Of a DNA stretch of 64,000 nt, positions 32,291 through 41,331 are shown one piece after another. Position 1 is the stretch's first letter; each line of letters opens with the position of its first letter. The notes below the pieces were generated by a model, which made no database searches, was not told the origin of the DNA, and saw nothing but the letters and a program-made list of their open reading frames with translations. The position numbers and the translations under genes were made by a program. The DNA comes from Nocardiopsis sp. JB363 (GTDB taxonomy: Bacteria > Actinomycetota > Actinomycetes > Streptosporangiales > Streptosporangiaceae), in NCBI RefSeq assembly GCF_900143625.1, contig NZ_FRFF01000196.1, positions 1 to 64,000 of the forward strand, given 5' to 3'.

Positions 32291-33949
32291 TCAGCGCTCG
32301 ACCACGTGGCGCTCGTTGGGGACGCAGTGGGTCATGGTCAAACCGGACACGTCCCTGGGGCCGTTCGACCCCGGGTTCGCCATGCGCTCCCGGTCCTCGT
32401 CCGTGAGGTCCTGGCCGCGCAGGGGTTCCAGACCGGCCACGTCACCGGGCGCGATCCCCAGACCCTCGCCGACCCGGAGCCCCAGCTCGTCCTCGACCAG
32501 GAGGAAGTGCCAGACCATCCGTTCCTGGATGGGGCGTACGCACTGGGAGAGCAGATCGGTGAAGTTGTGCACCAGGTCGTCGCGCTCCCACTGTTCCATC
32601 AGCCTGAAGCGCTGCCCCGCCTGCTTGTAGTCGTTGGCGCGGCTGATGCGCTTGCGGGTGAGCCGCCCCCTGAGCTCGGGCCCCTGCTCGTCATGGGTGG
32701 GGAACTGCCCCTCCCGGAGTCCACCGGTGATGGACGGCTCGTAGTTGACGTGCGGGTTCTCGCCGCCCTGGTCCTGGCCGTAGGCCATCAGCCCGTCGCG
32801 CTGGTTGGTGCGCACGTCGGCGTTCTTGGCCTGGTTGACCGGCAGCTGTAGGTAGTTGGGGCCCACCCGGTACCGCTGGGTGTCGCTGTAGGAGAAGGTG
32901 CGGCCGACCAGCATCTTGTCGTCGGAGAAGTCCAGCCCGTCGACGAGCACGCCGGTGCCGAAGGAGATCTGCTCGTTCTCGGCGAAGTTGTTCGAGACGT
33001 TGCGGTCGAGCACGATACGGCCCACCGGCTTGGGCGGGAAGTCCTGCTCGGGCCAGGTCTTGGTGTCGTCCAAGGGGTCGAAGTCGAGTTCGGTGTGCTC
33101 GTCGTCGCTCATCATCTGCACGAGCAGTTCCCACTCGGGGTGGTCACCGCGGTCGATGGCCTCGTGCAGGTCCTTGGTGGCGTGCCCGGTCTCGTTCGCC
33201 TGGACGTTGGCGGCGTCGGCCTCGGTCATGCTGCGCACACCCTGCTTGGGCATCCACGTGAACTTGACCAGGACGGTGTCGCCCGCCTCGTTGACCCACT
33301 TGTAGGTGTTGACCCCGAACCCCTGCTGATGCCGGTAGTCCGAGGGGATGCCGCGAGGGCTGAAGAGGTTGATGATCATGTGCATGGACTCGGGCGACTG
33401 GGACATGAAGTCGAAGATGCGGTTCGGCTCCTGCCGGAAGGTCACCGGGTCCGGCTTCAGCGCGTGGATCACGTCCGGGAACTTGATGGCGTCCCGGATG
33501 AAGAAGACCGCGAGGTTGTTGCCGACCAGGTCCCAGTTTCCGTCCTCGGTATAGAACTTGATGGCGAAGCCCCGAGGGTCCCGCGCGCACTCGGAGGAGT
33601 CGCGTCCGCCGATCACCGTGGAGAAGCGCAGGGCCACGTCGGTGCGCTTGCCCGCGCCCTGGAAGAGCTTGGCCCGGGTGTAGCGCTCGATCGGCTCGTC
33701 GCCCCACTTGCCGTAGGTCTCGAAGTAGCCGAACGCGGTCGCCCCGCGCGCGTGCACCACGCGTTCCGGGATGCGCTCACGGTCGAAGTGGCTGATCTTC
33801 TCCAGGAACTGGTAGTTCTCCAGGGTGGCGGGCCCCCGTTCGCCCACCGTGCGCTGGTTCTGGTTGTCGTAGACCGGGTGGCCCTGGCGGTTCGTGAGCA
33901 CCTCGCGCTCGTCTCCGGATTCGGGCCCCTGGCTGGATACGTCGGTCAT
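32291..33949 (-). CDS. monofunctional heme catalase
   Basis: A 552-residue catalase that disproportionates hydrogen peroxide. The distal His66 lies in RVVHARGATAFGYFE, the catalytic Asn in DLVGNNLAVFF (about 144-145), and the heme-ligand Tyr in FSYSDTQRYRVGPNY (RxxxY). The small-subunit length places it outside the large KatE group, with an unusually long C-terminus ending TMTHCVPNERHVVER. ATG 33949 is chosen; an upstream in-frame start at 33985 would add 12 residues. Divergent from the ABC transporter across the parS-like site. Confidence 0.93.
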   Translation of the reverse strand: MTDVSSQGPESGDEREVLTNRQGHPVYDNQNQRTVGERGPATLENYQFLEKISHFDRERIPERVVHARGATAFGYFETYGKWGDEPIERYTRAKLFQGAGKRTDVALRFSTVIGGRDSSECARDPRGFAIKFYTEDGNWDLVGNNLAVFFIRDAIKFPDVIHALKPDPVTFRQEPNRIFDFMSQSPESMHMIINLFSPRGIPSDYRHQQGFGVNTYKWVNEAGDTVLVKFTWMPKQGVRSMTEADAANVQANETGHATKDLHEAIDRGDHPEWELLVQMMSDDEHTELDFDPLDDTKTWPEQDFPPKPVGRIVLDRNVSNNFAENEQISFGTGVLVDGLDFSDDKMLVGRTFSYSDTQRYRVGPNYLQLPVNQAKNADVRTNQRDGLMAYGQDQGGENPHVNYEPSITGGLREGQFPTHDEQGPELRGRLTRKRISRANDYKQAGQRFRLMEQWERDDLVHNFTDLLSQCVRPIQERMVWHFLLVEDELGLRVGEGLGIAPGDVAGLEPLRGQDLTDEDRERMANPGSNGPRDVSGLTMTHCVPNERHVVER

Positions 33950-34064
33950 GTCGTCGGTCCCCCGTGTCGGTCGTGTTCCCCTCACTCCCCTGCCCGTGGT
34001 TGCGCTCAGTGATGCTCATGTGACTGAACAATTGCCCGAAGGAGAAGTGGGCGAGGGAAGGCGA

Positions 34065-34090
34065 TCGGGCGTTTCACGTGAAACGCCCGA
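34065..34090. promoter_or_regulatory. parS: parS-like 26-bp perfect palindrome
   Basis: The palindrome is centred between 34077 and 34078. Its core GTTTCACGTGAAAC equals the ParB-binding parS core of actinobacteria and Bacillus, and the arms TCGGGC/GCCCGA extend it to 26 bp without mismatch. It lies in the intergenic space between catalase and the ABC ATPase. The position about 33 kb from gyrB is in the origin-proximal zone where parS sites cluster. Confidence 0.8.
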
Positions 34091-34248
34091 GAGTGGGCCC
34101 GGACGCCGTCCTCCGAACGGAGGACACGCGGAGGTCGTCACGGCCCCGGCCGGAGGACACCGCTGATCCGTACCCCTCGGTAGCGTCGAGGTCACCGACG
34201 ATCGGAAGCGCCGGCGACCAGAACACCGACGACCCCCCCGAGGTGTGC

Positions 34249-35010
34249 ATGTCCACCCAGACTCCGGCCTTCGAGCTGTACGACCTCCGTAAGCGTTTCG
34301 GCGACACACTGGCCGTCGACCATGTCGGTCTCACCGTCCCCCGCGGCTCCTTCTACGGGCTCGTGGGGCCCAACGGGGCGGGCAAGACCACCTCCCTGAC
34401 CATGGCCGTGGGCCTGCTGCGGCCGGACTCCGGCGGCGCCCGGGTCTTCGGCGCCGACGTGTGGTCCGACCCCGTGCGAGCCAAGTCGATGATCGGCGTC
34501 CTGCCGGACGGCATGGCCATGCCCGAACGTCTCACCGGCCGAGAACTGCTCACCTACCTGGCCAGGCTGCGCGGCCTGGCCAGGAAACAGGTTCGGGAAC
34601 GGGTCGACGACCTGCTCACCGGCCTGGGCCTGGACGAGGCCGAGAACACCCTGATCATCGAGTACTCGGCCGGGATGCGGAAGAAGATCGGGCTGGCCGG
34701 GGCGCTGATCCACGCGCCGCGCCTGCTGGTCCTCGACGAGCCGTTCGAGGCGGTCGACCCCGTCTCCGCCACCGTCATCAGGGGCATCCTGCGCTCCTTC
34801 ACCGAGAGCGGTGGGTCGGTGATCATCTCCAGTCACGTCATGGCCCTGGTGGAACAGGTCTGCGATCACGTGGGGGTGATCGCCCGGGGGCGGGTCCTGG
34901 CCTCCGGGCCCATCGACGAGGTCCGAGGCGCGCACGGTGACCTGGAGGAGGCCTTCGTTGAACTGGTGGGCGCCCCGGAACCGTTGAAGGGGTTCGCATG
35001 GTTGGCGTGA
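34249..35010 (+). CDS. ABC transporter ATP-binding protein
   Basis: A 253-residue ATPase with Walker A GPNGAGKTTS, signature EYSAGMRKKIGLA (the usual SGG replaced by SAG), Walker B RLLVLDEPFEAVD and switch His in IISSHVMALVEQ. It belongs to the exporter-type CcmA/DrrA group. ATG 34249 follows an AGGTG ribosome site; the frame is open further upstream through the parS palindrome without coding character. It overlaps the permease gene by 13 bases, so the pair forms one transporter. The substrate is unknown. Confidence 0.88.
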   Translation: MSTQTPAFELYDLRKRFGDTLAVDHVGLTVPRGSFYGLVGPNGAGKTTSLTMAVGLLRPDSGGARVFGADVWSDPVRAKSMIGVLPDGMAMPERLTGRELLTYLARLRGLARKQVRERVDDLLTGLGLDEAENTLIIEYSAGMRKKIGLAGALIHAPRLLVLDEPFEAVDPVSATVIRGILRSFTESGGSVIISSHVMALVEQVCDHVGVIARGRVLASGPIDEVRGAHGDLEEAFVELVGAPEPLKGFAWLA

Positions 35011-36980
35011 TGGTCGGCATGAAGCTCGCGATCCTGCGCAACGGTTCCGGAGCGCGCCGGACCATCGGTGGGATCATCGGCCTCGCGTTGGCGATCGGCA
35101 CCGTCCTGGTGTCGGTGTTCGCCCCGATGGAGGCCGTGGTCGGTCTGCTGGCGGTGATCCTCGCCGTGTGGTTCGTCTGCTGGGTGGTCGGACCCACCAG
35201 CGGCGGCGGGGACGAGACGCTGCGCCCGGAGTACTTCGCCCTGGAGCCCGTTCCCTCGCGGACCCTCATGGTGGGACTGCTCGCCTCGTCGTGTGTCGGG
35301 GTCACGGTCCCGGTCACCACGGTGGCCGCCCTGTCGTTGTTCACCCTGGCGATCCGATTCGGGGTCGGCGCCGCCCTGGTCGCGGTGGTCGCGATCCCGC
35401 TGACGGTGGTCGTGATCGTCCTGTGTTCCCGAGTGGCCACGGCGGCCACGGGAAGGGCGATGCGCACCCGGATCGGGATCGAGGTCAGCGCCATCCAGAA
35501 CTCCGCCGTGCTCGCCGCGGGGTTCTCGATCTTCATGATCTACCAGGCGGTGTCCCGGCACACCGACGTCTTCGCCCTGCTGTGGAACGAGGGGGTCGCC
35601 GCTCCGTACTCCACGGCGGCGCTCGCCCTGCCCTCCGGATGGGGCCTGTTCGCCGTGCGGGCCGCGGGTGAGGGCTCCTACGCGCAGGCCTTCGGGGCTC
35701 TGGCCGGCACCGCCGCCCTCGCGGTCGTGCTGCTCGTGGTGTGGGGCGTGTTCGTCCGTGAACGGTTGGCGGGCCCGACCACCTCCCCCACGCGTCGGGG
35801 TCGAGGCGTCGGCGGGGCGCTGCTGCGACTACTGCCCTCCGGCCCGATGGGCGCGGTGGTCGGCCGTGAGCTGCGCACCTGGGGTCAGGACCCCAGGCGC
35901 GCCCTGGAACTGCGGATGGCCCTGTGGACGGGCGTGCTGGTGTGCGCGCTGGGGCTGTCCGCGGGCTTGACCTTCATGGTGCCGTTGGCCGGACTGATCA
36001 TGGTCGCCCTGGCCGGTCTGATGTCACTGAACGTCTATGCCCTGGACGGCAGCGCCCTGTGGCAGACCCTCCTCGTCCCCGGCGCCGAACGTCGGGACGT
36101 ACGGGGGCGCCAGCTGGCCTGGCTGTTGGTCTTCGTGCCCGCGTCGGTCCTGGTGACGGTGGGCGGGATCCTGTTCACCGGGCAGGACTGGGCATGGCCG
36201 TGGGTGGCCGCCCTGCTTCCCACGATGATCGGCGCGAGCGTGGGGTGGAGCGTGCTGTTCGCGGTGGTGTGGCCGGCCCCCGGACCCGAACCGCACCGGC
36301 ATGGAGGAAACCCCTTGGCGGCGGGTGATCCGTCGGGCCAGTTCACCCTGCTCTTCCCGATCCTGTTGGTCTCCTGCGCCCCGCCCGCCGCGTTGACCGC
36401 ACTGGCGGTCCTCACCGACGCCCCGCACCTGTTCCCGGTCGCGATCGCGGTGGGTGTGCTCGAAGGGGTGCTGCTCGGTTGGGGGCTGGGCCGGGCGGCC
36501 CACCGACGACTGGAGCGTCGCGGGCCGGAACTGCTCGGCACGTTGCGCTGGGGGTGGGACGCGACCGCGGGCAGGAGCGTGGAGCGGACCGAACCCGAGT
36601 CCTCCCACGAGGGCGAGAACGAGGGCGAGGAGGAACGGGGATTCCTCACCCGCCTCGAACGCGACCTGGACGGAATGTCGAGTCGTGCCGGCACCGCACT
36701 GGCGGTCCTGGGACTGACCTTCTGGCTGCCGATCTACCAGGGCGTGGCTTCGCTGTTCGGCGCGTTGGTCGGTACCCGGAACCGTTCCTGGCACCTGCCG
36801 CTGTACCTGCCCGAGGCCTGGCAGGTGCCGGTGGCCGTGGCGATGGTCCTGCTGGGCGTCGCGATGCTCGCGGCCATGGCACGGATCCTGTTCCGCCCGG
36901 TGCCGGACGCGTCGGTCAGGCGTCGCGAACCTGGTCGGGGCGCTCGACCACCGGAGGCAGCACGGACCAGGGGAAGTTGA
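34998..36980 (+). CDS. large ABC transporter permease
   Basis: A 660-residue membrane protein with about 14 hydrophobic segments in two halves, joined by a cytoplasmic section (RERLAGPTTSPTRRGRGVG), and a second acidic loop ESSHEGENEGEEERG around residue 540. This looks like an internally duplicated ABC-2 type permease, the partner of the upstream ATPase. Several starts are close together (MVGVMVGMKL). Its last 65 bases overlap the phosphoribosyltransferase gene tail to tail. The Arg-rich C-terminus after the last helix lies inside that overlap and may be dispensable. Confidence 0.82.
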   Translation: MVGVMVGMKLAILRNGSGARRTIGGIIGLALAIGTVLVSVFAPMEAVVGLLAVILAVWFVCWVVGPTSGGGDETLRPEYFALEPVPSRTLMVGLLASSCVGVTVPVTTVAALSLFTLAIRFGVGAALVAVVAIPLTVVVIVLCSRVATAATGRAMRTRIGIEVSAIQNSAVLAAGFSIFMIYQAVSRHTDVFALLWNEGVAAPYSTAALALPSGWGLFAVRAAGEGSYAQAFGALAGTAALAVVLLVVWGVFVRERLAGPTTSPTRRGRGVGGALLRLLPSGPMGAVVGRELRTWGQDPRRALELRMALWTGVLVCALGLSAGLTFMVPLAGLIMVALAGLMSLNVYALDGSALWQTLLVPGAERRDVRGRQLAWLLVFVPASVLVTVGGILFTGQDWAWPWVAALLPTMIGASVGWSVLFAVVWPAPGPEPHRHGGNPLAAGDPSGQFTLLFPILLVSCAPPAALTALAVLTDAPHLFPVAIAVGVLEGVLLGWGLGRAAHRRLERRGPELLGTLRWGWDATAGRSVERTEPESSHEGENEGEEERGFLTRLERDLDGMSSRAGTALAVLGLTFWLPIYQGVASLFGALVGTRNRSWHLPLYLPEAWQVPVAVAMVLLGVAMLAAMARILFRPVPDASVRRREPGRGARPPEAARTRGS

Positions 36981-37413
36981 TCCAGCGGTCGGTGTGCTTC
37001 CACACGTACTCGCACTTGATCAGCGACTGCGGCTTCTCGTAGATGACCGCGCTGCGCACCTCGGCGACGTGTGTGGAGCAGAAGTCGTGCACGAGCTTGA
37101 GGGTCTTGCCGGTGTCGGCGACGTCGTCGGCCACCAGGACCTTCTTGTTGCTCAGGTCGACCACGTTGGGGACCGGGGGCAGCATGACGGGCATGTCGAG
37201 GGTGGTGCCGACGCCGGTGTAGAACTCCACGTTCATCACGTGCAGGTTCTTGACGTCCATGGCATAACCCAGACCACCGGCGACGAACAGGCCGCCGCGT
37301 GCGATGGACAGGATGATGTCGGGTTCGTACCCGTCGTCGGCGATCGTCTGGGCCATCTCGCGGATGGCGGTGCCGAAGAGCTCGTAGGTCAGGTTCTCGC
37401 GCTCGTCGCTCAC
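36916..37413 (-). CDS. purine-type phosphoribosyltransferase
   Basis: A 165-residue type I PRTase. It contains SIARGGLFVAGGLGYAM near residue 37 and the PRPP-binding motif KVLVADDVADTGKTL (about 91-105), the Val-Ala-Asp-Asp form of the PRPP loop, and ends with WINFPWS, seen in xanthine/hypoxanthine (Gpt-like) PRTases. The expected reaction is transfer of phosphoribose to a purine base. GTG 37413 with AGAGGGAAA upstream. It has no operon partner. Confidence 0.85.
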   Translation of the reverse strand: MSDERENLTYELFGTAIREMAQTIADDGYEPDIILSIARGGLFVAGGLGYAMDVKNLHVMNVEFYTGVGTTLDMPVMLPPVPNVVDLSNKKVLVADDVADTGKTLKLVHDFCSTHVAEVRSAVIYEKPQSLIKCEYVWKHTDRWINFPWSVLPPVVERPDQVRDA

Positions 37414-37797
37414 GGTCTGGTTTCCCTCTGGTAGCCCTGGCGTTGTCCGGTTCACGGCGGCGTCTCGCAGGTCAGGCCGTCCGCCGCACCGGTACATGCT
37501 AACGACGCCCGGGCACCCGAATGGCGGCGCGGTGGGCCCGCCGGGTGTCGGTTCGGCGACGAGTCGAGGTGGGGACGAATCGATGGGTCGACACGTGGGG
37601 CGAGGGTCACCCGACCCTGAGTCGTGGGCCACATGTCCACGAGCGGTCGTGTCCTGGGTCACATGTTCAGACCTTTTGCCACTGATTGACCCTTTCCTCA
37701 TGACATTTTCTCGATTCTGTCCGGTTTGTAGCGAACAGATGGCCGGAAACAGCACCATGTCTGCATACAGATCTTCCGCGCACCAGGAGGTTGCAGC
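37414..37797. other. 384-bp divergent promoter region before the E1/E2 operon
   Basis: No gene is seen. Two copies of GGG(C/T)CACATGT at 37626-37636 and 37656-37666 are exactly 30 bp apart, each holding the palindrome ACATGT. An AT-richer stretch (37670-37780) with TTGACC near 37687 probably carries the promoter for the dehydrogenase operon. Confidence 0.45.
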
Positions 37798-38883
37798 ATG
37801 GCTGAACACCAGGGCCTACTCCCCTCCGAGCGGCCGCTACAGCTGCTCGACGAGACCGGAACCCCGGTCGACGGCTCCGGACTCGCGATGCCCGACAACC
37901 GGCGTCTCTTGGAGGCGTACACCTCCCTGGTGATCGGCCGCAGGGTCAACGACCAGGCCGGTGCCCTCGTCCGCCAGGGCCGCCTCGCCGTCTACCCCTC
38001 CTCCCACGGGCAGGAGGCCTGCCAGACCGGTGCCGCGCTCGCACTGGCCGACGGTGACTGGCTCTTTCCGACCTACCGTGACACCGCCGCCGTCATCGCG
38101 CGCGGAGTCGACGCCGTCGAGGTCCTCACTCTCCTCAAGGGCGACTGGCACGCCGGTTACGACCCCTACGCGCACAACGTCGCGCCCCAGGCCACTCCGC
38201 TGGCCACCCAGCTCCTGCACGCCGTCGGCGTCGCCCACGCCGCGCGCCTTCGCGGGGAGGACACCGTCGTCATGGCGCTGTGCGGCGACGGCGCCACCAG
38301 CGAGGGCGACTTCCACGAGGCGCTGAACTTCGCCGCCGTGTTCAAGGCCCCGGTCGTGTTCTTCGTGCAGAACAACGAGTACGCCATCTCCGTGCCTTTG
38401 GCCAGGCAGAGCGCCGCGCCCTCCCTCGCCCACAAGGGTGTCGGCTACGGCGTCCAGGGCGAGCGGGTCGACGGCAACGACACGGCCGCGGTCCTCGCCG
38501 TCCTGGAACGCGCCGCCGAGTCCGCCCGGTCCGGAGGAGGTCCCCGGTTGGTCGAGGCGCACACCTACCGGATGCAGGCGCACACCAACGCCGATGACGA
38601 CACCCGCTACCGCGACAGCGGCGAGGTCGACCCGTGGGTGGAGCGCGACCCGTTGACGCGCATGGAGAAGTACCTCAAGCGCAAGCGGGTGCTCACCAAG
38701 GCGAAGCAGGCCGAGATCACCGAGGCCGCCGAGGCCGTCGCCGCCCACATGCGCGAGGGCGTCGCGAAGGATACCGACCCCGAGCCCGCCGAACTGTTCG
38801 CGCACGTGTTCGCCGACCCCACCCCACAGCTGAACGAGCAGGCCGCCTTCCTGGCCGACGAACTGAGCAGAGAGGGCAACTGA
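37798..38883 (+). CDS. 2-oxoacid dehydrogenase E1 component alpha subunit
   Basis: A 361-residue thiamine-diphosphate enzyme subunit of the pyruvate or branched-chain 2-oxoacid dehydrogenase complex. The ThDP motif is ALCGDGATSEGDFHEALNFA, with FFVQNNEYAISVP, the phosphorylation-loop-like RYRDSGEVD and HGQEACQTGAALAL. ATG 37798 follows a strong AGGAGG. E1 beta starts two bases after its stop. Actinobacterial BkdA1 and PdhA of this heterotetrameric type look alike, and the substrate cannot be fixed from sequence. No E3 gene is included. Confidence 0.9.
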   Translation: MAEHQGLLPSERPLQLLDETGTPVDGSGLAMPDNRRLLEAYTSLVIGRRVNDQAGALVRQGRLAVYPSSHGQEACQTGAALALADGDWLFPTYRDTAAVIARGVDAVEVLTLLKGDWHAGYDPYAHNVAPQATPLATQLLHAVGVAHAARLRGEDTVVMALCGDGATSEGDFHEALNFAAVFKAPVVFFVQNNEYAISVPLARQSAAPSLAHKGVGYGVQGERVDGNDTAAVLAVLERAAESARSGGGPRLVEAHTYRMQAHTNADDDTRYRDSGEVDPWVERDPLTRMEKYLKRKRVLTKAKQAEITEAAEAVAAHMREGVAKDTDPEPAELFAHVFADPTPQLNEQAAFLADELSREGN

Positions 38884-38884
38884 C

Positions 38885-39874
38885 ATGGCGACCGAGAAGC
38901 TCTCCATGGCGCAGGCGCTCAACCGGGCGCTGCGCGACTCCCTCACCGAGGACCCCTCGGTCTACGTGTTCGGTGAGGACGTCGGCCCGCTCGGCGGTGT
39001 CTTCCGCATCACCGACGGGCTGACCGCCGAGTTCGGCGAGGACCGCTGCTTCGACACCCCGCTGGCCGAGTCCGGCATCGTCGGCATGGCCGTGGGCATG
39101 GCGATGAACGGCATGCGCCCGGTCGTGGAGATGCAGTTCGACGCGTTCGCCTACCCGGCCTTCGAACAGATCGTCAGCCACGTGGCCAAGACCCGTAACC
39201 GCACCCGCGGTCGGGTCGGCCTGCCCATCGTCATCCGGGTGCCCTTCGCCGGTGGTATCGGTGGCGTCGAACACCACTGCGACTCCTCCGAGGCCTACTA
39301 CGCCCACACCCCCGGTCTGAAGGTCGTCACCCCGGCCACCCCCGAGGACGCCTACCACCTGCTGCGCGAAGCCATCGCCTCCCCCGACCCCGTCGTGTTC
39401 ATGGAACCCAAGAAGCTCTACTGGGCCAAGGAGGAGGTGGACTTCGACCACCCCGCGCCGCCCGCCATGGGCAAGGCCGTCATCCGACGTGAGGGCACCG
39501 ACGCCACGCTCATCGCCTACGGACCGTCCGTGCCCACCGCGCTGGAGGCCGCCGAGGCCGCCGCGCAGGAGGGGCGCAGCCTCCAGGTCGTGGACGTGCG
39601 CTCCCCTGTTCCCTTCGACGACGAGACCGTGTGCGCCGCCGTGCGCTCCACCGGTCGCGCCGTCGTGATCGCCGAGGCGAGCGGATACGCCAGCGTGGCG
39701 TCCGAGATCGTCGCCAGGGTCACCGAGCGCTGCTTCCACTCCCTGGCCGCCCCGGTCCGCCGCGTCACCGGCTTCGACATCCCCTTCCCCCCGCCCAAGC
39801 TGGAGCGGTACCAACTGCCCGGCGTGGACCGCATCCTCGACGCCGTCGACGACCTGCAGTGGGAGGACCAGTGA
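38885..39874 (+). CDS. 2-oxoacid dehydrogenase E1 component beta subunit
   Basis: A 329-residue transketolase-like beta subunit with VFGEDVGPLGGVFRIT, RCFDTPLAESGIVGMAVGMAMNG, EMQFDAFAYPAFEQI, and the C-terminal transketolase_C domain with VVDVRSPVPFD and VTGFDIPFPPPKLE. It completes the E1 heterotetramer with the upstream alpha subunit. The stop overlaps the E2 start by four bases (39871-39874). Confidence 0.92.
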   Translation: MATEKLSMAQALNRALRDSLTEDPSVYVFGEDVGPLGGVFRITDGLTAEFGEDRCFDTPLAESGIVGMAVGMAMNGMRPVVEMQFDAFAYPAFEQIVSHVAKTRNRTRGRVGLPIVIRVPFAGGIGGVEHHCDSSEAYYAHTPGLKVVTPATPEDAYHLLREAIASPDPVVFMEPKKLYWAKEEVDFDHPAPPAMGKAVIRREGTDATLIAYGPSVPTALEAAEAAAQEGRSLQVVDVRSPVPFDDETVCAAVRSTGRAVVIAEASGYASVASEIVARVTERCFHSLAAPVRRVTGFDIPFPPPKLERYQLPGVDRILDAVDDLQWEDQ

Positions 39875-41277
39875 CCGCCCAGAACTTCGACCTCCCCGAC
39901 CTCGGAGAGGGCCTGACCGAGGCCGAAGTGGTCCGGTGGCTGGTCGCCGTCGGTGACACCGTCACCCTCGACCAGCCGATCGCCGAGGTGGAGACCGCCA
40001 AGTCGATCGTCGAGGTCCCCTCCCCCTACGCCGGGACGGTCACCGTCCTGCACGGTCAGGAGGGCGAGGTGATGGCGGTCGGCAAACCGCTCATCACCGT
40101 GGACTCCGGTGCGGACTCGGGCGCTGCCGCACCCGGCACGGCCGCCGACACCGCGGGTGAGCGCTACCGCGAGGAGGAACGCGCCGGCTCGGGTTCGGGC
40201 AACGTCCTCATCGGTTACGGCACCCCCGAAGCACAGACCTCCGGCCGACGTCGCCGCCCCCGCGATCGGGCACCGGTGCCGGGACCCCGGCCCGCGACCC
40301 AGGCCCCGGCCGCGACACCGACCCCGGTCCCGACCCGGCGGGTCCCGTTGGTGACCTCTCCCCTGGTCCGTCAGATGGCCCGGGAGTCCGGGCTCCGCGT
40401 GGCCGACGTCCAGGGCAGCGGGCCCGGCGGGCTCATCACCCGTCGGGACGTACGCTCCGCGATCGAGGCGGCCGGTGCCATCACCACCGCTCCGGCTCCG
40501 TCCGCCCCGATCGCGGTCCACCCTCCCGCTCCCGATCCCACCCCGGCCTCGGTGGCCCCGGTGGCCCCGGGTGCGGTCGACACCCGCACCGGTCTGACCG
40601 AGTCTCGGCGGGTACCGATGGGCGCGTTCCGCAGGTCTGTGGCCGCTTCTCTCTCCCGCAGTCGTCAGGAGATCCCCGAGGCGACCGTGTGGGTGGACGT
40701 GGACGCCACCGAACTGGTGCGTCTACGCAGGTCCGACCCGGAGGGTCCCGGCCTGCTCGCCTACGTCGCCCGCTTCGTCCTGGCCGGTCTGCGAGCCCAC
40801 CCGGAGCTCAACGGCCTGGTGGACACCGAGCGTGAGGAACTCGTCCAGTACGACGGGGTCAACCTGGGCCTGGCCGTCCAGACCGACCGCGGCCTGGTCG
40901 CCCCGGCCGTCATGGGCGCGCACCGGCTCACCACCGCCGAACTGGACACCGAGATCAAGGAGCTCTCCCGGCGGGCCCGCGAGGGCAAGGCCACCCCGGC
41001 CCAACTGACCGGAGGCACGTTCACCCTCAACAACTACGGTTCGCTGCGGGTGGACGGCAGCGCCGCGATCATCAACCACCCCCAGGTGGCGATCCTCGGG
41101 CTCGGTCGCGTCATCGACCGTCCGTGGGTCGTCGACGGGGAGCTGACGGTCCGCAAGATCACGCAGCTGTCCTTCGCCTTCGACCACCGGGTCTGCGACG
41201 GTGGCGCGGCCGCGGGCTTCATGCGCGTGGTCGCCGACGCCATGGAGGCCCCGGCCAAGGCCATCGCCCGCCTATAA
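39871..41277 (+). CDS. dihydrolipoamide acyltransferase E2 component
   Basis: A 468-residue E2. One N-terminal lipoyl domain has the lipoylated Lys in VETAKSIVEVPSP (about residue 43). A long Pro/Ala/Arg linker (about 80-155) follows, then the peripheral subunit-binding domain TSPLVRQMARESGLRVADV...GLITRRDV. A second Pro/Ala linker leads to the catalytic domain ending with the active-site FDHRVCDGG. GTG 39871 overlaps the E1 beta stop. Together the three genes encode a complex producing acyl-CoA from a 2-oxoacid. A terminator follows at 41295. Confidence 0.92.
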   Translation: MTAQNFDLPDLGEGLTEAEVVRWLVAVGDTVTLDQPIAEVETAKSIVEVPSPYAGTVTVLHGQEGEVMAVGKPLITVDSGADSGAAAPGTAADTAGERYREEERAGSGSGNVLIGYGTPEAQTSGRRRRPRDRAPVPGPRPATQAPAATPTPVPTRRVPLVTSPLVRQMARESGLRVADVQGSGPGGLITRRDVRSAIEAAGAITTAPAPSAPIAVHPPAPDPTPASVAPVAPGAVDTRTGLTESRRVPMGAFRRSVAASLSRSRQEIPEATVWVDVDATELVRLRRSDPEGPGLLAYVARFVLAGLRAHPELNGLVDTEREELVQYDGVNLGLAVQTDRGLVAPAVMGAHRLTTAELDTEIKELSRRAREGKATPAQLTGGTFTLNNYGSLRVDGSAAIINHPQVAILGLGRVIDRPWVVDGELTVRKITQLSFAFDHRVCDGGAAAGFMRVVADAMEAPAKAIARL

Positions 41278-41294
41278 GGGGTGACACCGAACGG

Positions 41295-41330
41295 AAGCGC
41301 CCCGGGGGAGTCGGCACCCACGGGGCGCTT
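41295..41330. terminator. bidirectional terminator after E2 gene
   Basis: AAGCGCCCC / GGGGCGCTT, a perfect 9-bp stem with an 18-nt loop, ending in a short CTTCTC tract, between the convergent E2 and SRPBCC stops. Confidence 0.7.
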
Positions 41331-41331
41331 C

